Of a stretch of 64,000 nt of DNA, positions 1 through 10,498 are shown in pieces (positions within the stretch are counted from its first letter, which is position 1; each line of letters begins with the position of its first letter). Position numbers and translations under genes: made by a program. The stretch is from the NCBI GenBank assembly GCA_032622095.1, contig CP136061.1, positions 88,096,983-88,160,982 on the forward strand, given 5' to 3'. Origin of the DNA: Siphonodentalium dalli. Taxonomy: Eukaryota; Mollusca; Scaphopoda; Gadilida; Siphonodentaliidae. The notes beneath the pieces are model-generated. The model saw nothing but the letters and a program-made list of their open reading frames with translations, was not told where the DNA came from and searched no databases.

Positions 1-75
1 TGTTAGTAGAATGCTACATTCCTCCAGTTTGCATAGTGCCTGAGTACTAACTGATCAGTTTCGCGCACCCTAACA
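1..75. repeat. Dispersed repeat, inverted copy at 30779-30851
   Basis: The first ~70 bases match the reverse complement of 30779-30851 with only scattered differences, so a dispersed repeat enters the window from the left. No terminal structure or coding content is visible. Confidence 0.6.
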
Positions 76-360
76 AGTACATAATATGTCTGTAAACTGT
101 CTACTTCACTGTATGATTAGATGGATTATTATTATTAAAGTAGATAAGACCATTAAATATATAGCTAAATATTAGAATCCATTCAATGTGCACATAAATT
201 TGATAAATTTACATCTAAAATTGATAAGTCAGATACATAACATTTAAATACACATCTAAATTACATAACTCCATTAGAAATATACCATAAATTAGACATT
301 GTTATTTAATTACTCCATAAACTAGATAATGCCATTAAATATAAGCTAACCAAGCCTGCA
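76..360. other. A/T-rich unassigned sequence
   Basis: Strongly A/T-rich DNA with loosely repeated phrases such as CCATTAAATATA. No convincing reading frame, RNA gene or element end was seen. Confidence 0.5.
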
Positions 361-488
361 TATAGTGTGTCTGAAATTTGCAGAATGAGGTCACAGTGAG
401 TCCCCAGAGGATGAATTTAGTGATGCTAGCCTACTGTGTGGGATAGCATCACTAAATTCATCCTCTGGGGACCTCATTCTGCAAATGT
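361..488. mobile_element. Hairpin MITE, GCAGAATGAGGT family
   Basis: The core 376-486 folds back on itself: ATTTGCAGAATGAGGT and an arm ending in GTGATGCT are mirrored by AGCATCAC and ACCTCATTCTGCAAAT around a short loop. The family recurs at 4752-4835, 5003-5104, 6849-6976, 7625-8076 and 29430-29527. No coding capacity; a non-autonomous foldback element. The superfamily is not recognisable. Confidence 0.6.
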
Positions 489-539
489 AATTTACGTATT
501 TGAATGAATCGATGGATCTCGAGAGTGCTGGTCAATTAA

Positions 540-795
540 CCCTTTACCCAACAGAAGGGCCCTGTGCCAATGCATTCTCTTATATATGCGAGTCGACCAT
601 AGGTCGCCTCGCATATATAAGAGAATGCATTGGCTTAACACATTAAAAATTATAAAATTGTTAAAGAATGTAAGAAAAAATGGTAAAAAGTGTTAATAAA
701 AGATTTTTTTTTAGGCCAATGCATTCTCTTATATATGCGAGGCGACCTATGGTCGACTCGCATATATAAGAGAATGCATTGGCACAGGGCCCTTC
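540..795. mobile_element. piggyBac-like MITE with two 69-bp hairpins, right end lost
   Basis: It starts at TTAA (536-539) followed by CCCTTTACCCAACAGAAGGG. Two near-perfect 69-bp palindromes beginning GCCAATGCATTCTCTTATAT lie at 566-634 and 715-783 and are themselves in inverted orientation, separated by an A-rich spacer. The right terminal repeat breaks off after CACAGGGCCC, and the next bases (CACTATATCCAAGCTTGA) look like the end of the hairpin MITE family, so the end was lost or overwritten. TTAA plus CCC is the piggyBac-type signature. No ORF. Confidence 0.7.
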
Positions 796-1139
796 AGACT
801 CACTATATCCAAGCTTGAAGCTGATCACATTATATACCTAGTGCCGAACTAATAGCTTATGATTTCTACTTTTAGAACTTCATTATGAAGTGGGATAAAA
901 GTTGTCGTATAGCAAAAGAGAGAAGGGAGTCTGCAAGAGAATCATTTTATGAATCACATCACTTTATGTCTGTACACGACATGTTCAGGTAAGGATCAGT
1001 CAGGGTTCCGTAATATATTATATAACTGTATAGATTATCCAGCAGTCAGGTATAAATCTGAACATTATAAAAACCTATATATGGTGGTACTCCTGTTTTG
1101 GTACGTTTTTGGTATCACTTATTTGGCTATCAGTATACC
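796..1139. other. Unassigned sequence
   Basis: No element ends, tandem structure or supported coding region were recognised. A 64-codon open frame at 949-1143 has no protein-like features. Confidence 0.4.
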
Positions 1140-1143
1140 TTAA

Positions 1144-2241
1144 AGGGATACTGTACTCAAATGTTGTTGTTGGTTTCTATAGTCTCTGAGTCGTAGAATA
1201 AGGTAACCAGATTTCCATTATTTGAAAGTCTGTTGAGTATGAAGTATATCAAACTAGCCCGCCACTGGCGGGATTGGTCCCATGGCTTTGGTCGGTCCAT
1301 TAAGCTTTGGTCGATCCATTAATTTTTGTGTTTCAAGGTAACCCCGTACAGGCACGACATATTCCCCGTCCCGAGTTGACCATACATAAGAAATTTCACG
1401 TCAATGTCACCGCTGATGACCGAGATATCGCCCAAGGTAATTTGTGGGTACCCGTTTCAAGGTCAAGGTCACTTCAGGCGGAAAAACTGACCCGACGAAA
1501 ATCTCCCCCGTCCCTTGTAAGCCCTAAGTACGAAATTTTGTCTCGATGTTTTTAAGATGCGCGTATGTTAACATTAAATTTGTTATTTTAAGTCTTCACA
1601 GGACATGGATAAGTTCATATATCAACTTAACAATCGTTCTTCACAGACATTAGTTCAGGACAAACATAATTATGTTACATTGAACGATCGGCCCAACAGC
1701 GAAATAGCGTACGATGATAATATAGTATGTTTGCGCTCTCGCTTATATCGCGACGTTCCGCAAACTTTGAGGTTTTTTATATTAACTAATAGATTGTCAT
1801 GATATTGAAGCATTTGGGGAATGATATATACATCGCAGCTTATACCTACACATTCCATATACAATTCACTTAATTTTGATGTGATTCATATTCTTGAATA
1901 CACAAAGGTGGTGAATTAGTCTGCACTTTATAACACATATTTGTGTGTATTTTACGATTAGCCGACGAACTTGCTATAACGTTGTGGGCTCCACGTATTC
2001 ATTACGTTGATATTGTAAACAAACTTTTCTGAAGTGTCGTTTTGGTCCAATTATAACTCCGAATAATAGCTAAGATGTATTTGGATAGAATTATCGAAAG
2101 AATTTGACCGATTAGGGTGCATTTTAAGAGAATCGAGTGGAGTAAACTTGGTAACTATAAACGCGAATTCTGCCATCACATGTTTTGGGAATGGTGAAGG
2201 AGTGCTCGGACGTTCTCAGAAGCGGTGCGATGACACTTCCC

Positions 2242-2275
<34 letters not shown>

Positions 2276-2515
2276 GGAAGTCTCAAAATATATATATAGA
2301 TTAATGTTATTTTATATGCATACTAGTACCATATACTCATTTATTTAAGTCATTGTAATTTATATCAAATTATTAACTTTGATTTTAATATATAATATTA
2401 ACCTGAACGTTTACAGAATATATCTTCGACTCAAATTACTTAGTTTTGTATATATTATTGATATTAGATCGTTGTTATCACTGGGAATTTATTGAAAATG
2501 GCATACAGTACCCCT
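1144..2515. mobile_element. Possible 1.37-kb TTAA-flanked element
   Basis: The block is bounded by TTAA on both sides (1140-1143 and 2516-2519). Its ends form a short inverted repeat, AGGGATACTGTA on the left and TACAGTACCCCT on the right (one mismatch). That layout suits a non-autonomous TTAA-specific DNA transposon. Bases ~2000-2150 match 37400-37560, so part of it is repetitive. Short open frames inside look random. It could be a chance pairing of short ends. Confidence 0.45.
2242..2275. repeat. (TA)n(CA)n microsatellite
   Basis: A run of alternating TA passes directly into alternating CA. Simple sequence only. Confidence 0.9.
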
Positions 2516-2607
2516 TTAATGGTTTATAGGAAATGTAATTAAACCAGTTTGGAAAATGTTTACAATGACCAGGTCCGAAAGATAGTATTTACACAGTTGG
2601 GAATCGA

Positions 2608-2937
2608 AAAAATAATAACCACTATTGAGTAATCAGGAGCGTAGCTCTGGCATAAAAATAATAACCACTATTGAGTAATCAGGAGCGTAGCTCTGGCATA
2701 AAAATAATAACCACTATGGAGTAATCAGGAGCGTAGCTCTGGCATAAAAATAATAACCACTATGGAGTAATCGGGAGCGTAGCTCTGGCATAAAAATAAT
2801 AACCACTATGGAGTAATCGGGAGCGTAGCTCTGGCATAAAAATAATAACCACTATGGAGTAATCGGGAGCGTAGCTCTGGCATAAAAATAATAACCACTA
2901 TGGAGTAATCGGGAGCGTAGCTCTGGCATAAAAATAA
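2608..2937. repeat. 46-bp tandem repeat, about 7 copies
   Basis: A 46-bp unit starting AAAAATAATAACCACTAT and ending GAGCGTAGCTCTGGCAT is repeated about seven times with almost no divergence. The first two copies share TTGAGTAATCAGG and the last four share TGGAGTAATCGGG, indicating stepwise expansion. Each unit carries the short palindrome GAGCGTAGCTC. Confidence 0.95.
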
Positions 2938-3955
2938 GCTTCACATACAGCAAGTTGAACGGAAAGGTTTTGGCCCTTATGCCTGACCTAATATGGTCAT
3001 CAAAGATTGGGCCGTACAAATCAAATTTACATCCAGCTGAACAAATATGGTAAAAAATTCCCTCGCCAATGAATCATACATGAATCGCCAAACTATTGAC
3101 TACTGGCTGAGGGTAGGTAAAATTCCATATTACGTTAACAGACTCAGGGTAACTAATATTGTTCATACTAATATCAGCGGGATTCAGATCGAGAACATCA
3201 AATGTCAGGCACTGTTCATTGCCTAACATTTTTCGTATACGAGAAAGTCTGGCGATCGCATGGATTATATGACAATTGGTAGCTGACAGTGCCTGATGTT
3301 TCAAGTTAGTTTTCTATTTAAACCTCCCAAATACAGCTACAAAAATATGGAGCCATCTTCATTGAAACCTACGATAATTCCACCGATCCATGGAAAATTT
3401 TCCTGGTGATACTGCTGGCTGAGGATAGGTAAAAACAGGTCACATGATAACCTAAGTTTACCCAGAAGACTGTTCCATATTATCAATCGACTCCACCTCA
3501 TGACTAAATCCCGAACACTCACCAGTTATTTTTTACCTATCCTCAGCCAGAATTGTCCCTGTCCCATGAGACTACAGTATCCATGATAATATTCAGTGGA
3601 AACCTATGATTATTTTCTGAAATGTAAGCAGTTATGATAAAATTGAATTGCAAACTTTTCATACCATGTTTCATCCCACAAGTCCGCATTTCAGAGTGAG
3701 GTATATAACCTTTCGCATCACTGTGTTAACTCTGAAACAGTCTTCTGGGTGAACTTATATTACCGTGTGACCTGTTAGAATACTGAAAATGAAAACATAC
3801 TGTTTAAAATTGCGTACGGACTCACATGAATAACTATTTTATTGTGTATATATATATAACATTTTATTGACCACCAATATATATTATGAAGCGCCTATGC
3901 ACACAATTTCTTGAAATAGGCACTCCACAAATACGAATAATAATGATAATATGTC
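2938..3955. other. Unassigned sequence with a 20-bp perfect inverted repeat
   Basis: Mostly featureless. The 20-bp arms CTGGCTGAGGATAGGTAAAA (3415-3434) and its exact complement (3531-3550) could form a stem with a 96-nt loop, and a related phrase occurs near 3105. No gene is supported. Confidence 0.5.
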
Positions 3956-3959
3956 TTAA

Positions 3960-4439
3960 AGGTACTCTATCCGAACAGAGGGTCCCCATCTCAACAGATT
4001 CCAACAACAACAATCCGATCAAAGGGTCCTATATTACTATTTCTTTGGCTTTGGGGTTAAAAAATATTTGATTCGAGTAGAGGAACTGATCAAACAAAGC
4101 TCAGAGTTATTAGATATTGATTTTTGAAATTTGTTATTTACTCGAGATGAGTACTAATAATTGCCTTCAACTGCTGTAATCTGCTCGGGATGTGTACACC
4201 AAAATCTATTCAAACAGACAAGGATGGATAACTCTAAAATCAAGTGGTAATAATAACGCAATTTTGACTGAGTTCTGGGCCAGAAAGTATTCCCGATAAT
4301 GAAAAATAAAAGATTTCTAAAATCGATATCTAACAAATCTGAGCTTTGATGGGTGACTTCCTCGACTTGAATCAAATATTTTTGACCCCCGAAGCCATTG
4401 AAATAGTAATTGAGAGGAGTTTTATCGGATTGAGTACCT
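3960..4439. mobile_element. AGGTACTC-family TTAA MITE, full length
   Basis: Flanked by TTAA on both sides (3956-3959, 4440-4443). Terminal inverted repeats are AGGTACTCTATCCGA and its near complement TCGGATTGAGTACCT. The 480-bp body is nearly the reverse of 28520-28986 and has partial relatives at 14092-14262, 33844-34277, 40991-41240, 42831-43000 and 44560-44701. Open frames inside are by-products. The TTAA target suggests piggyBac or Kolobok type mobilisation, but the ends lack the CCC typical of piggyBac. Confidence 0.75.
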
Positions 4440-4443
4440 TTAA

Positions 4444-5281
4444 CTTCGCACTTTGTTTTTCTGTAGGAGTAGCTTACAGGAGCCAGAGGAGAACGAGTTG
4501 TTGATGGAGCTGAATAATCACACATATCTAAAGCTCAATGAGGACAGCTAATGCCGCATGATCATGATGAGTCAGTCCAAGAGCTGATGGCGGCGTGATC
4601 ATAACGAGCCAGCCCAACGTCTTTCACACTTTGTGCAGTTACTCAAATAAATTCAAGAAAACTTGTTGAGCTACGAGATGATATTTGGTTTTTACAGTTA
4701 TTTAGAATATTATTTTGTTTATGAACTGAATATTTTATTGTTGCTAAGCCTTGAAATAGTGTGTCCGCACAGTGCTATCCCGCACAGCAGGCTACCGTCA
4801 CCAAATTCACCCTCTAGGAACCTCATTCTGCTGAGGCCTCAACTGCTACATGGGAGACCATTGAAGTTTGTGATGTTCACCCATTAGTCACCTCGATTAT
4901 GCATTTTAACTTCTGTAAATTAAGGGATTTAGAAACTGAACAGAAGGGGAAAAATTTACAAAAACAATTTTAATATAAGACTATAGATACTTCTCAGAAT
5001 ATGAGGCCTAAGCAGAATGAGTTCCCCAGATGGTGAATTAGTGATACTATCCACTGGGGACCTCATTCTGCAAATGACAGACACATTATTTCAAGCCTTG
5101 ATTGTTGCAGTAGTGTTTGTATTTTATCGTAACATTTTATTTCATTTGCATGTGTTATAAAGCCTGAAATATTGAATAATCATTGATATTAATTTATTCA
5201 TGTGCTATATTGTAATGAAGCTCACAATTTATTGTTTTATACTTTTATGAGTCATACAAACTGTATAGATTTAGGTGCATA
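4444..5281. repeat. Duplicated repeat block shared with 6950-7820
   Basis: 4540-4620 holds a degenerate repeat around GATGAGTCAGTCC. 4634-4900 closely matches 7510-7820. 5075-5280 matches 6955-7150. The two copies have different orders, so the block was copied and then rearranged. It includes two partial hairpin-MITE copies (4752-4835 and 5003-5104). No coding region is supported. Confidence 0.65.
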
Positions 5282-5285
5282 TTAA

Positions 5286-5533
5286 CCCTTTCATGACTGG
5301 AGCTTCCTGAAATAAACCCTGTGCCAATACATTCTCTTATATATGCAAGTCGCCCATAGGGCGCCTCGCATATATAAGAAAATGCATTGGCCTAACAATA
5401 TTTACCTTGATCTTGTAAGCCAGTGCATTCTCTTATATATGCGAGGCTCCCTATGGGAGACTCACATATATAAGAGAATGCACTGGCACAGGATCTTTAA
5501 TGCTGCACCAGCGAAGCTCCTGTCATGAAAGGG
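5286..5533. mobile_element. Second piggyBac-like MITE family carrying the same hairpin pair
   Basis: Flanked by TTAA (5282-5285 and 5534-5537). The ends are CCCTTTCATGACTGGAGCTTC-like and its complement, different after CCCTTT from the element at 12625-13080. Inside are the same two hairpin modules (5323-5391 and 5419-5487) that sit in the other family, so the module is shared between distinct terminal repeats. Confidence 0.75.
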
Positions 5534-5537
5534 TTAA

Positions 5538-6848
5538 TCAAAACTTGATGATAAACATTGGAAAAGGTCTAATCATTGAACAATATTCTGAAAATGAATT
5601 TCAGATTAAAATATGTTAACTGACTGCACGATTAGCGATGTTTGTTGACAAATCACTGTAACAGTTTTGTTTACGTAACGGTTTCAACATGAAATTTTTT
5701 TTTATTTGAGCTCCCATTATGAAAGGGTTAAAGGCCCACTTAATTTTCGAGTCATCCATTTTTTTTTTTATAGTGCCTTGATATATGGTTTTAATAATCT
5801 ATGACTGTGCCATAAAATGTGATTAAAATACTATAATTCATCACCATTTGGAACGTCGGGGTCTCAGATTGTGCCCATCGAGAAATACAAAACAGCTGAA
5901 ATCATAGAAACATTTCCCCTGCTTTAGCTCCCAGAATGCAAAGAATTCAAACTAAAAATTTATTTTCAACAGAAGGGGAATAACTCTATATCTTAAGATA
6001 TCTTGAGCACAGAACAGACGATGAATCCAACAAAAACATGTTCACAGTTTATTACACGGACTATGTTGATAATACAATGTTTTGGAGATTCCTCCTTCAA
6101 ATGGTATATTATATGGCATATAGTTTATATAAAATTATCTGGGGGTTTGAAATTTAAGTAGGCCTTTAAGTTATGAACATTGTGTTAAATTATTTGTTAT
6201 TGGAGATGCCGTCATGAAAGGGTTAAGTTGCGAACATTGTGTTAAAGATGCCCTGTCCGATTTACCCTTTCTATACTAAATGGATTCTCCCACACAGTTA
6301 TAAAAGTATAAATTGGAACGGTCTATTGTTCATTTGGAGGGGTGTTCAGGTAGTAAAAGCAGATGATAGACAAATGCGAAAAGATAATACAAGCGTAAAA
6401 TTAATTCTATGGGAAATATATATGGACATTCACGGACGCCGTAACGTGAGTTCTGGAGTCACGTAAGGTCAATGTTTACAGTGGTTTGGCAATAAAAGAT
6501 GACGAAAATTATTGCCAGAAACAAAATTAACAGTATCTTTTTATAGTTGGCATGCAGGTACATATGTTTACTTATTCCCGATTCAGTAATAATGTTTTAT
6601 TCACGAAAATAGACAAGTTATAATACCACACTGATCACATGTGAATTGAGATGTTTGTGTAAATTTCTGATGACATGTGCTGGGGAATTCCACTGAGTTT
6701 GAACCAGGCATCACCATATAATTATGGAATCTTTGGTGAAGAAAATAAATAGATTTCAAAAATTGAAATCAAATAACTTGAAGGTGGGTTCCTCGACTCA
6801 AAACAAATATTGTAAATTTTAATGGTGTTAAATCGGATATAGAATCTT
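5538..6848. other. Unassigned sequence with solo element ends
   Basis: Single ends of the CATGAC-type element (ATGAAAGGGTTAA at 5719-5731 and GTCATGAAAGGGTTAA at 6211-6226) occur without partners. 6265-6380 is a dispersed repeat with an inverted copy near 18845-18970. 6730-6848 resembles a decayed AGGTACTC element. No gene is supported. Confidence 0.5.
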
Positions 6849-6976
6849 CAAGCCTTGAAATAGTGTGTCTGTCATTTGCAGAATGATGTCCCCAGAGGGT
6901 GAATTTAATGATACTAGCCCAATGGGGACCTCTGTCACCTCATTCTGCAAATGACAGACACACTATTTCAAGCCTT
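6849..6976. mobile_element. Hairpin MITE, full-length copy
   Basis: The best-preserved copy of the hairpin family. The left end CAAGCCTTGAAATAGTGTGT is mirrored by ACACACTATTTCAAGCCTTG on the right with a single mismatched position, and the inversion continues through the GCAGAATGA segment. No clear target duplication and no coding content. Confidence 0.7.
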
Positions 6977-7624
6977 GATTGTTGCAGTAGTGTTGGTATT
7001 TTATCGTAGCATTTTATTTCATTTATATGTGTTATAAAACCTGAAATATTGAATAATCATTTATATTAATTTATTCTTGTGTTATTTTGTAATGTAGCTG
7101 ATAATTTATTGTCAGATATTTTTATGAGTCGTACAAACTGTATAGATAAATGATGCATCTACGCAGCTCCCGTCATGAAAGAGTTAATCAAAACTTGACA
7201 GTAAACATTGAGGGACTTCCAGATGGCCTGCAGCTTCGGTCATAGCCAATATCGGAAATAAGTCTGCGCATGCCCATATCAGATGAATCTCGAACGACGA
7301 TGACCGCGGCTGCAGCCACAATGAAAGCAATGATCATAATTAGCTAGCCCAGCAGTTGATGAAGACGTGATTGTAATGAGTCGGGCCCGGCAGCTAATGA
7401 CAGCATGATCATAATGATCATAATGAGTCAGCCCGACAGCTGATGATAGCATGATCGTAACGACACAGTTGACTCCCACCTCCATTGATACAACCGACAT
7501 TTGGACAGTTTGTTTAGTTTCTCAAAAAAATTCAAGAAAACTTGTTGAGACACGAGATGATATTTGGTTTTTACAGTTGTTTAGAATATTGTTTTGTTTA
7601 TGAACTGAATATTTTATTGTTGCT
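6977..7624. repeat. Duplicated block and degenerate minisatellite
   Basis: 6977-7190 repeats 5095-5300, including a solo TCATGAAAGAGTTAA end. 7325-7470 is a degenerate ~35-bp tandem around ATGATCATAATGAGTC and AGCCCGACAGCTGATGA. 7460-7500 resembles units of the 37-bp satellite at 10.5 kb (GTTGACTCCCACC). 7510-7624 repeats 4634-4750. Confidence 0.6.
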
Positions 7625-8076
7625 AAACCTTGAAATAGTGTGTCTGTCATTTGCAGAATGAGGTCCCCAAAAGGTGAATTTAGTCAAGCTATCCTGCCTA
7701 GCGGGCTACCATCACCAAATTCACCCTCAGGGAACCTCATTCTGCTGAGGCCTCCACTGCTACATGGGAGACCATTGAAGTTTGTGATGTTCACACATCA
7801 GTCACCTCGATTATGCATTTTAACTTCTGCAAATTAGGGGACAGAGACACTGAACAGAAGGGGGAAATATAGATGACTAATGGGTGAACATTAACAACTT
7901 CAACTGGGGAACTTCAATCTGATTTTAGGTCTCCCATAGCAGTTGTGGCCTCAGCAGAATGAGGTTCCCAGAGGGTGAATTTGTTGATGCCAACCAGCCG
8001 TGTGGGATAGTGTCTCTAAATTCACCCCTAGGGGAGGTCGTTCTACAAATGTCAGACACACTATATCCAGGCTTGA
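7625..8076. mobile_element. Composite foldback built of two hairpin MITE modules
   Basis: Two hairpin-family modules (7625-7745 and ~7960-8076) sit in opposite orientation. The sequence between them is also inverted: CATTCTGCTGAGGCCTCCAC with CATGGGAGACC is mirrored by GGTCTCCCAT and GTGGCCTCAGCAGAATG. This is a hairpin of hairpins, like the double-hairpin MITEs but with an unrelated sequence. Confidence 0.55.
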
Positions 8077-8097
8077 GCATCCATTAACCCTTTCAGT

Positions 8098-8293
8098 GCC
8101 AAGTCCTATTTTTGTATCAACCCATATTTCCTTGATCATTTTTCAAATTGATTGATAATAATAATGTGATACATTGACGGAAGAGCTCTAAGAGCTCTTT
8201 CCATCAATGTGTCACATTATTATAATAAAAAAATTTGAAAAATGATCAAGGAAATATGGGTTGATACAAAAATCGGACTTGGCACTGAAAGGG
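8098..8293. mobile_element. 196-bp palindromic piggyBac-like MITE (CAGTGCC ends)
   Basis: Preceded by TTAA (8094-8097). The left arm CCCTTTCAGTGCCAAGTCC is mirrored to the right end GGACTTGGCACTGAAAGGG, and the inversion continues almost to the centre at GAGCTCTAAGAGCTC. The right flank reads ATAA instead of TTAA, a probable point change. The left terminus recurs at 38617, attached to the 69-bp hairpin. Confidence 0.75.
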
Positions 8294-8389
8294 ATAAAGC
8301 TTTAGTATCACCATATTTATCCCACAGGCACTTTGTAGAAAACAGTGTTTACATAATATATATATATAAGACAAGGCTAGACAACTTTC

Positions 8390-9215
8390 GGTTTCCAATT
8401 CCCGAAATTCGTTGAATTTCTGACTCACTGAACCGATTATGGCCGCGTAAATGGCATTGTCGCTTGTTTTTCATCTTCCAAAAGTAAATGAAAACCTCCT
8501 TACACTGTCAAATGCAGTGGAATGTCCAAAAACAACTTTTGTATACTTTGAAGTGAGAAAATTGCTTCAAATTGCAGCATTAACATGCACTCTACGGTTG
8601 GTGATTATCGCAATGCGATAGGGGAACACTCCGACGTTCATACTCAGATTTCACCAATTTTTGTACCTTGCTTGCCTGTCCCAAGTTTCACAGGAAAATG
8701 GCCAATTTGGTTCTATTTGTCGTTATATATATATGTATCACCCCATTTGTTATTCCTTTTTATAAAAATAAAATAAAACAAGCCGAAGATGATATGTTTA
8801 AAATGTCTTAAACATGAAATTGGCGATAGTTGTTATCAGAGTACGTTATACTTATGATAGTTACGTTACGCACACGGTGTTCCCCTATCGTATTAGCAAA
8901 TGTCACTCTTTCTCATTGGTCGATATTTAATATACATAATGTTTTCGTATACAAAGCCACGTGAATATCGACCAATCAGAAAGAGGGCATATTTTGCCAC
9001 AATTAATGGCGAATCAGGCCATGTTTATGCTTGGATTAGAAAGATTTCTACCACTTGAAAGTATAAAACAGGTTTATATCGGCATTCTACAGCATTGTAC
9101 ATGGTAAGGAGGGTTTCTATCACTTTTGAAAGTAGCAATATACGCGACAATACCGTTTGCCCGACCACAATCGGTGCAGTGAGTCAGAAATTCAACGGTG
9201 ACCGCCGTATTGTGC
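8390..9215. repeat. Large imperfect inverted repeat
   Basis: GAATTTCTGACTCACTGAAC near 8414 is mirrored by GTGCAGTGAGTCAGAAATTC near 9174. ACCTCCTTACACTG is mirrored by GTAAGGAGGG, and CGATAGGGGAACAC near 8617 by GTGTTCCCCTATCG near 8877. The centre is around 8.8 kb. It reads as an old foldback element with diverged arms; no terminal target duplication was found. Confidence 0.5.
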
Positions 9216-9998
9216 TATTCCATACCGAATATTGTCGCCCCCTGTGGTATGCATATAAGGTATATTTTCAATATTTTTTTGCTACAAACTCCCCGTGATT
9301 TATCCCTTTTAATGCATGTTTTTAACACCATGATATGATACAGTTCTTATATTTTAAATACATATTGTAGGTTACTACAGAGACGATCTATTCCCCGAGA
9401 TACTGCATCATTCTGTTTCGATCCACATAAACCATTGTAGCACTAATATAATTTATAGCACAAGATTATGAACATAGTTTTAATTTCATTTATTTATGTA
9501 TTGTTTCCTAAAAAAACTCAGACTCTGCATATTACTGTTCATTCACAATACTCATAACACTTCTTTAATTGTTGCCCGAAATTTTTTTTTGGGAGACTAT
9601 AGACTATAGAGACTATAGAACTATCTGTCTGCATGTTCGTGCAGACACGTTTGTTGCCCGGATGATAACTCGAATAATGTTTGACAGAATTTTGATGAAA
9701 CTTGTTATGTGGCCGTCACATGAGAAAGTCCCGATCGAGTTTGAATTTGGATCCAGTCCGACCGTTTCTGGCAGAGTTATTTCCCTTTTTTACTTCGAAT
9801 TTGCTGATTATTTTGTTGTGCAGATGATAAGTTATGTTATGATTATCCGATAGCTTTCAAATTTAGAATGTTGATTAATCACATCAAAACACAGGTCAAG
9901 TTCAAATATGGGTTTGGTCCGCCATTTCTGATGGAGTTATGCCCCTTTTTGCGACTTTGCCAATTATTATTCTGGTATCTAATCAGCTATGTTAACAA
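9216..9998. repeat. Unassigned, then a probable dispersed non-coding repeat
   Basis: 9216-9590 shows nothing. 9590-9998 has a GACTATAGACTATAGAG stutter, then phrases such as TTTTGATGAAACTTGTTATG and GAGTTATTTCCC that repeat in modified form (TGGAGTTATGCCCC near 9932). It looks like a common invertebrate non-coding repeat, but no termini could be placed. Confidence 0.35.
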
Positions 9999-10053
9999 AA
10001 TTACCCATAATTCTGCTGTGGTTAAGGAGTGGAATATTTAGGGCATTACTGTA
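9999..10053. mobile_element. Half copy of the CAGTAATG palindromic MITE
   Basis: ATTACCCATAATTCTGCTGT through GCATTACTGTA matches the right half of the palindromic elements at 35431-35909. Only one arm is present. Confidence 0.6.
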
Positions 10054-10498
10054 TTCCTCTTGTTTGGGATCACATGCAGTAGTGAGCGGTCAGGCCATAA
10101 ATTCCATAATCACAGTGCATGGTTAATGCGTCATTTGGAATATACAGCCAGAGGACCATGAGATCGAATAGTATGTGTGATTCACATTCCTCATTGCACT
10201 GTTTGTATATATTGTCTATAGCACTAAATCATGAACAAAATTGAATATTTTATGTTTTGCTGTAATGTTTTGTTTTAAACATGTTCTATTTTATCTGATT
10301 TATCTGATAATAAAAATATTTTAAACTGAAACTGAATATCATCTCTCCTGATTGGTTGATTTACATGCCACAGATGATTAGAATGATGCTGGGCACTCTG
10401 CTGGGGGATTGAATGGAGATAGAGAATATTGCTCGAAGTAGTTATTTTTCTACTAGTAATAATTGTATATCCATATTGGCAGCACATCAGTCGTGTAT
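10054..10498. other. Unassigned sequence
   Basis: No element ends, tandem structure or supported gene. Minus-strand open frames here run out of the adjoining satellite. Confidence 0.4.

Noticed and set aside
4154-4525. 123-codon minus-strand frame with a counterpart at 28584-28805
   Set aside because: The shared protein-like string comes from two copies of the same AGGTACTC MITE in opposite orientation, not from a conserved gene.
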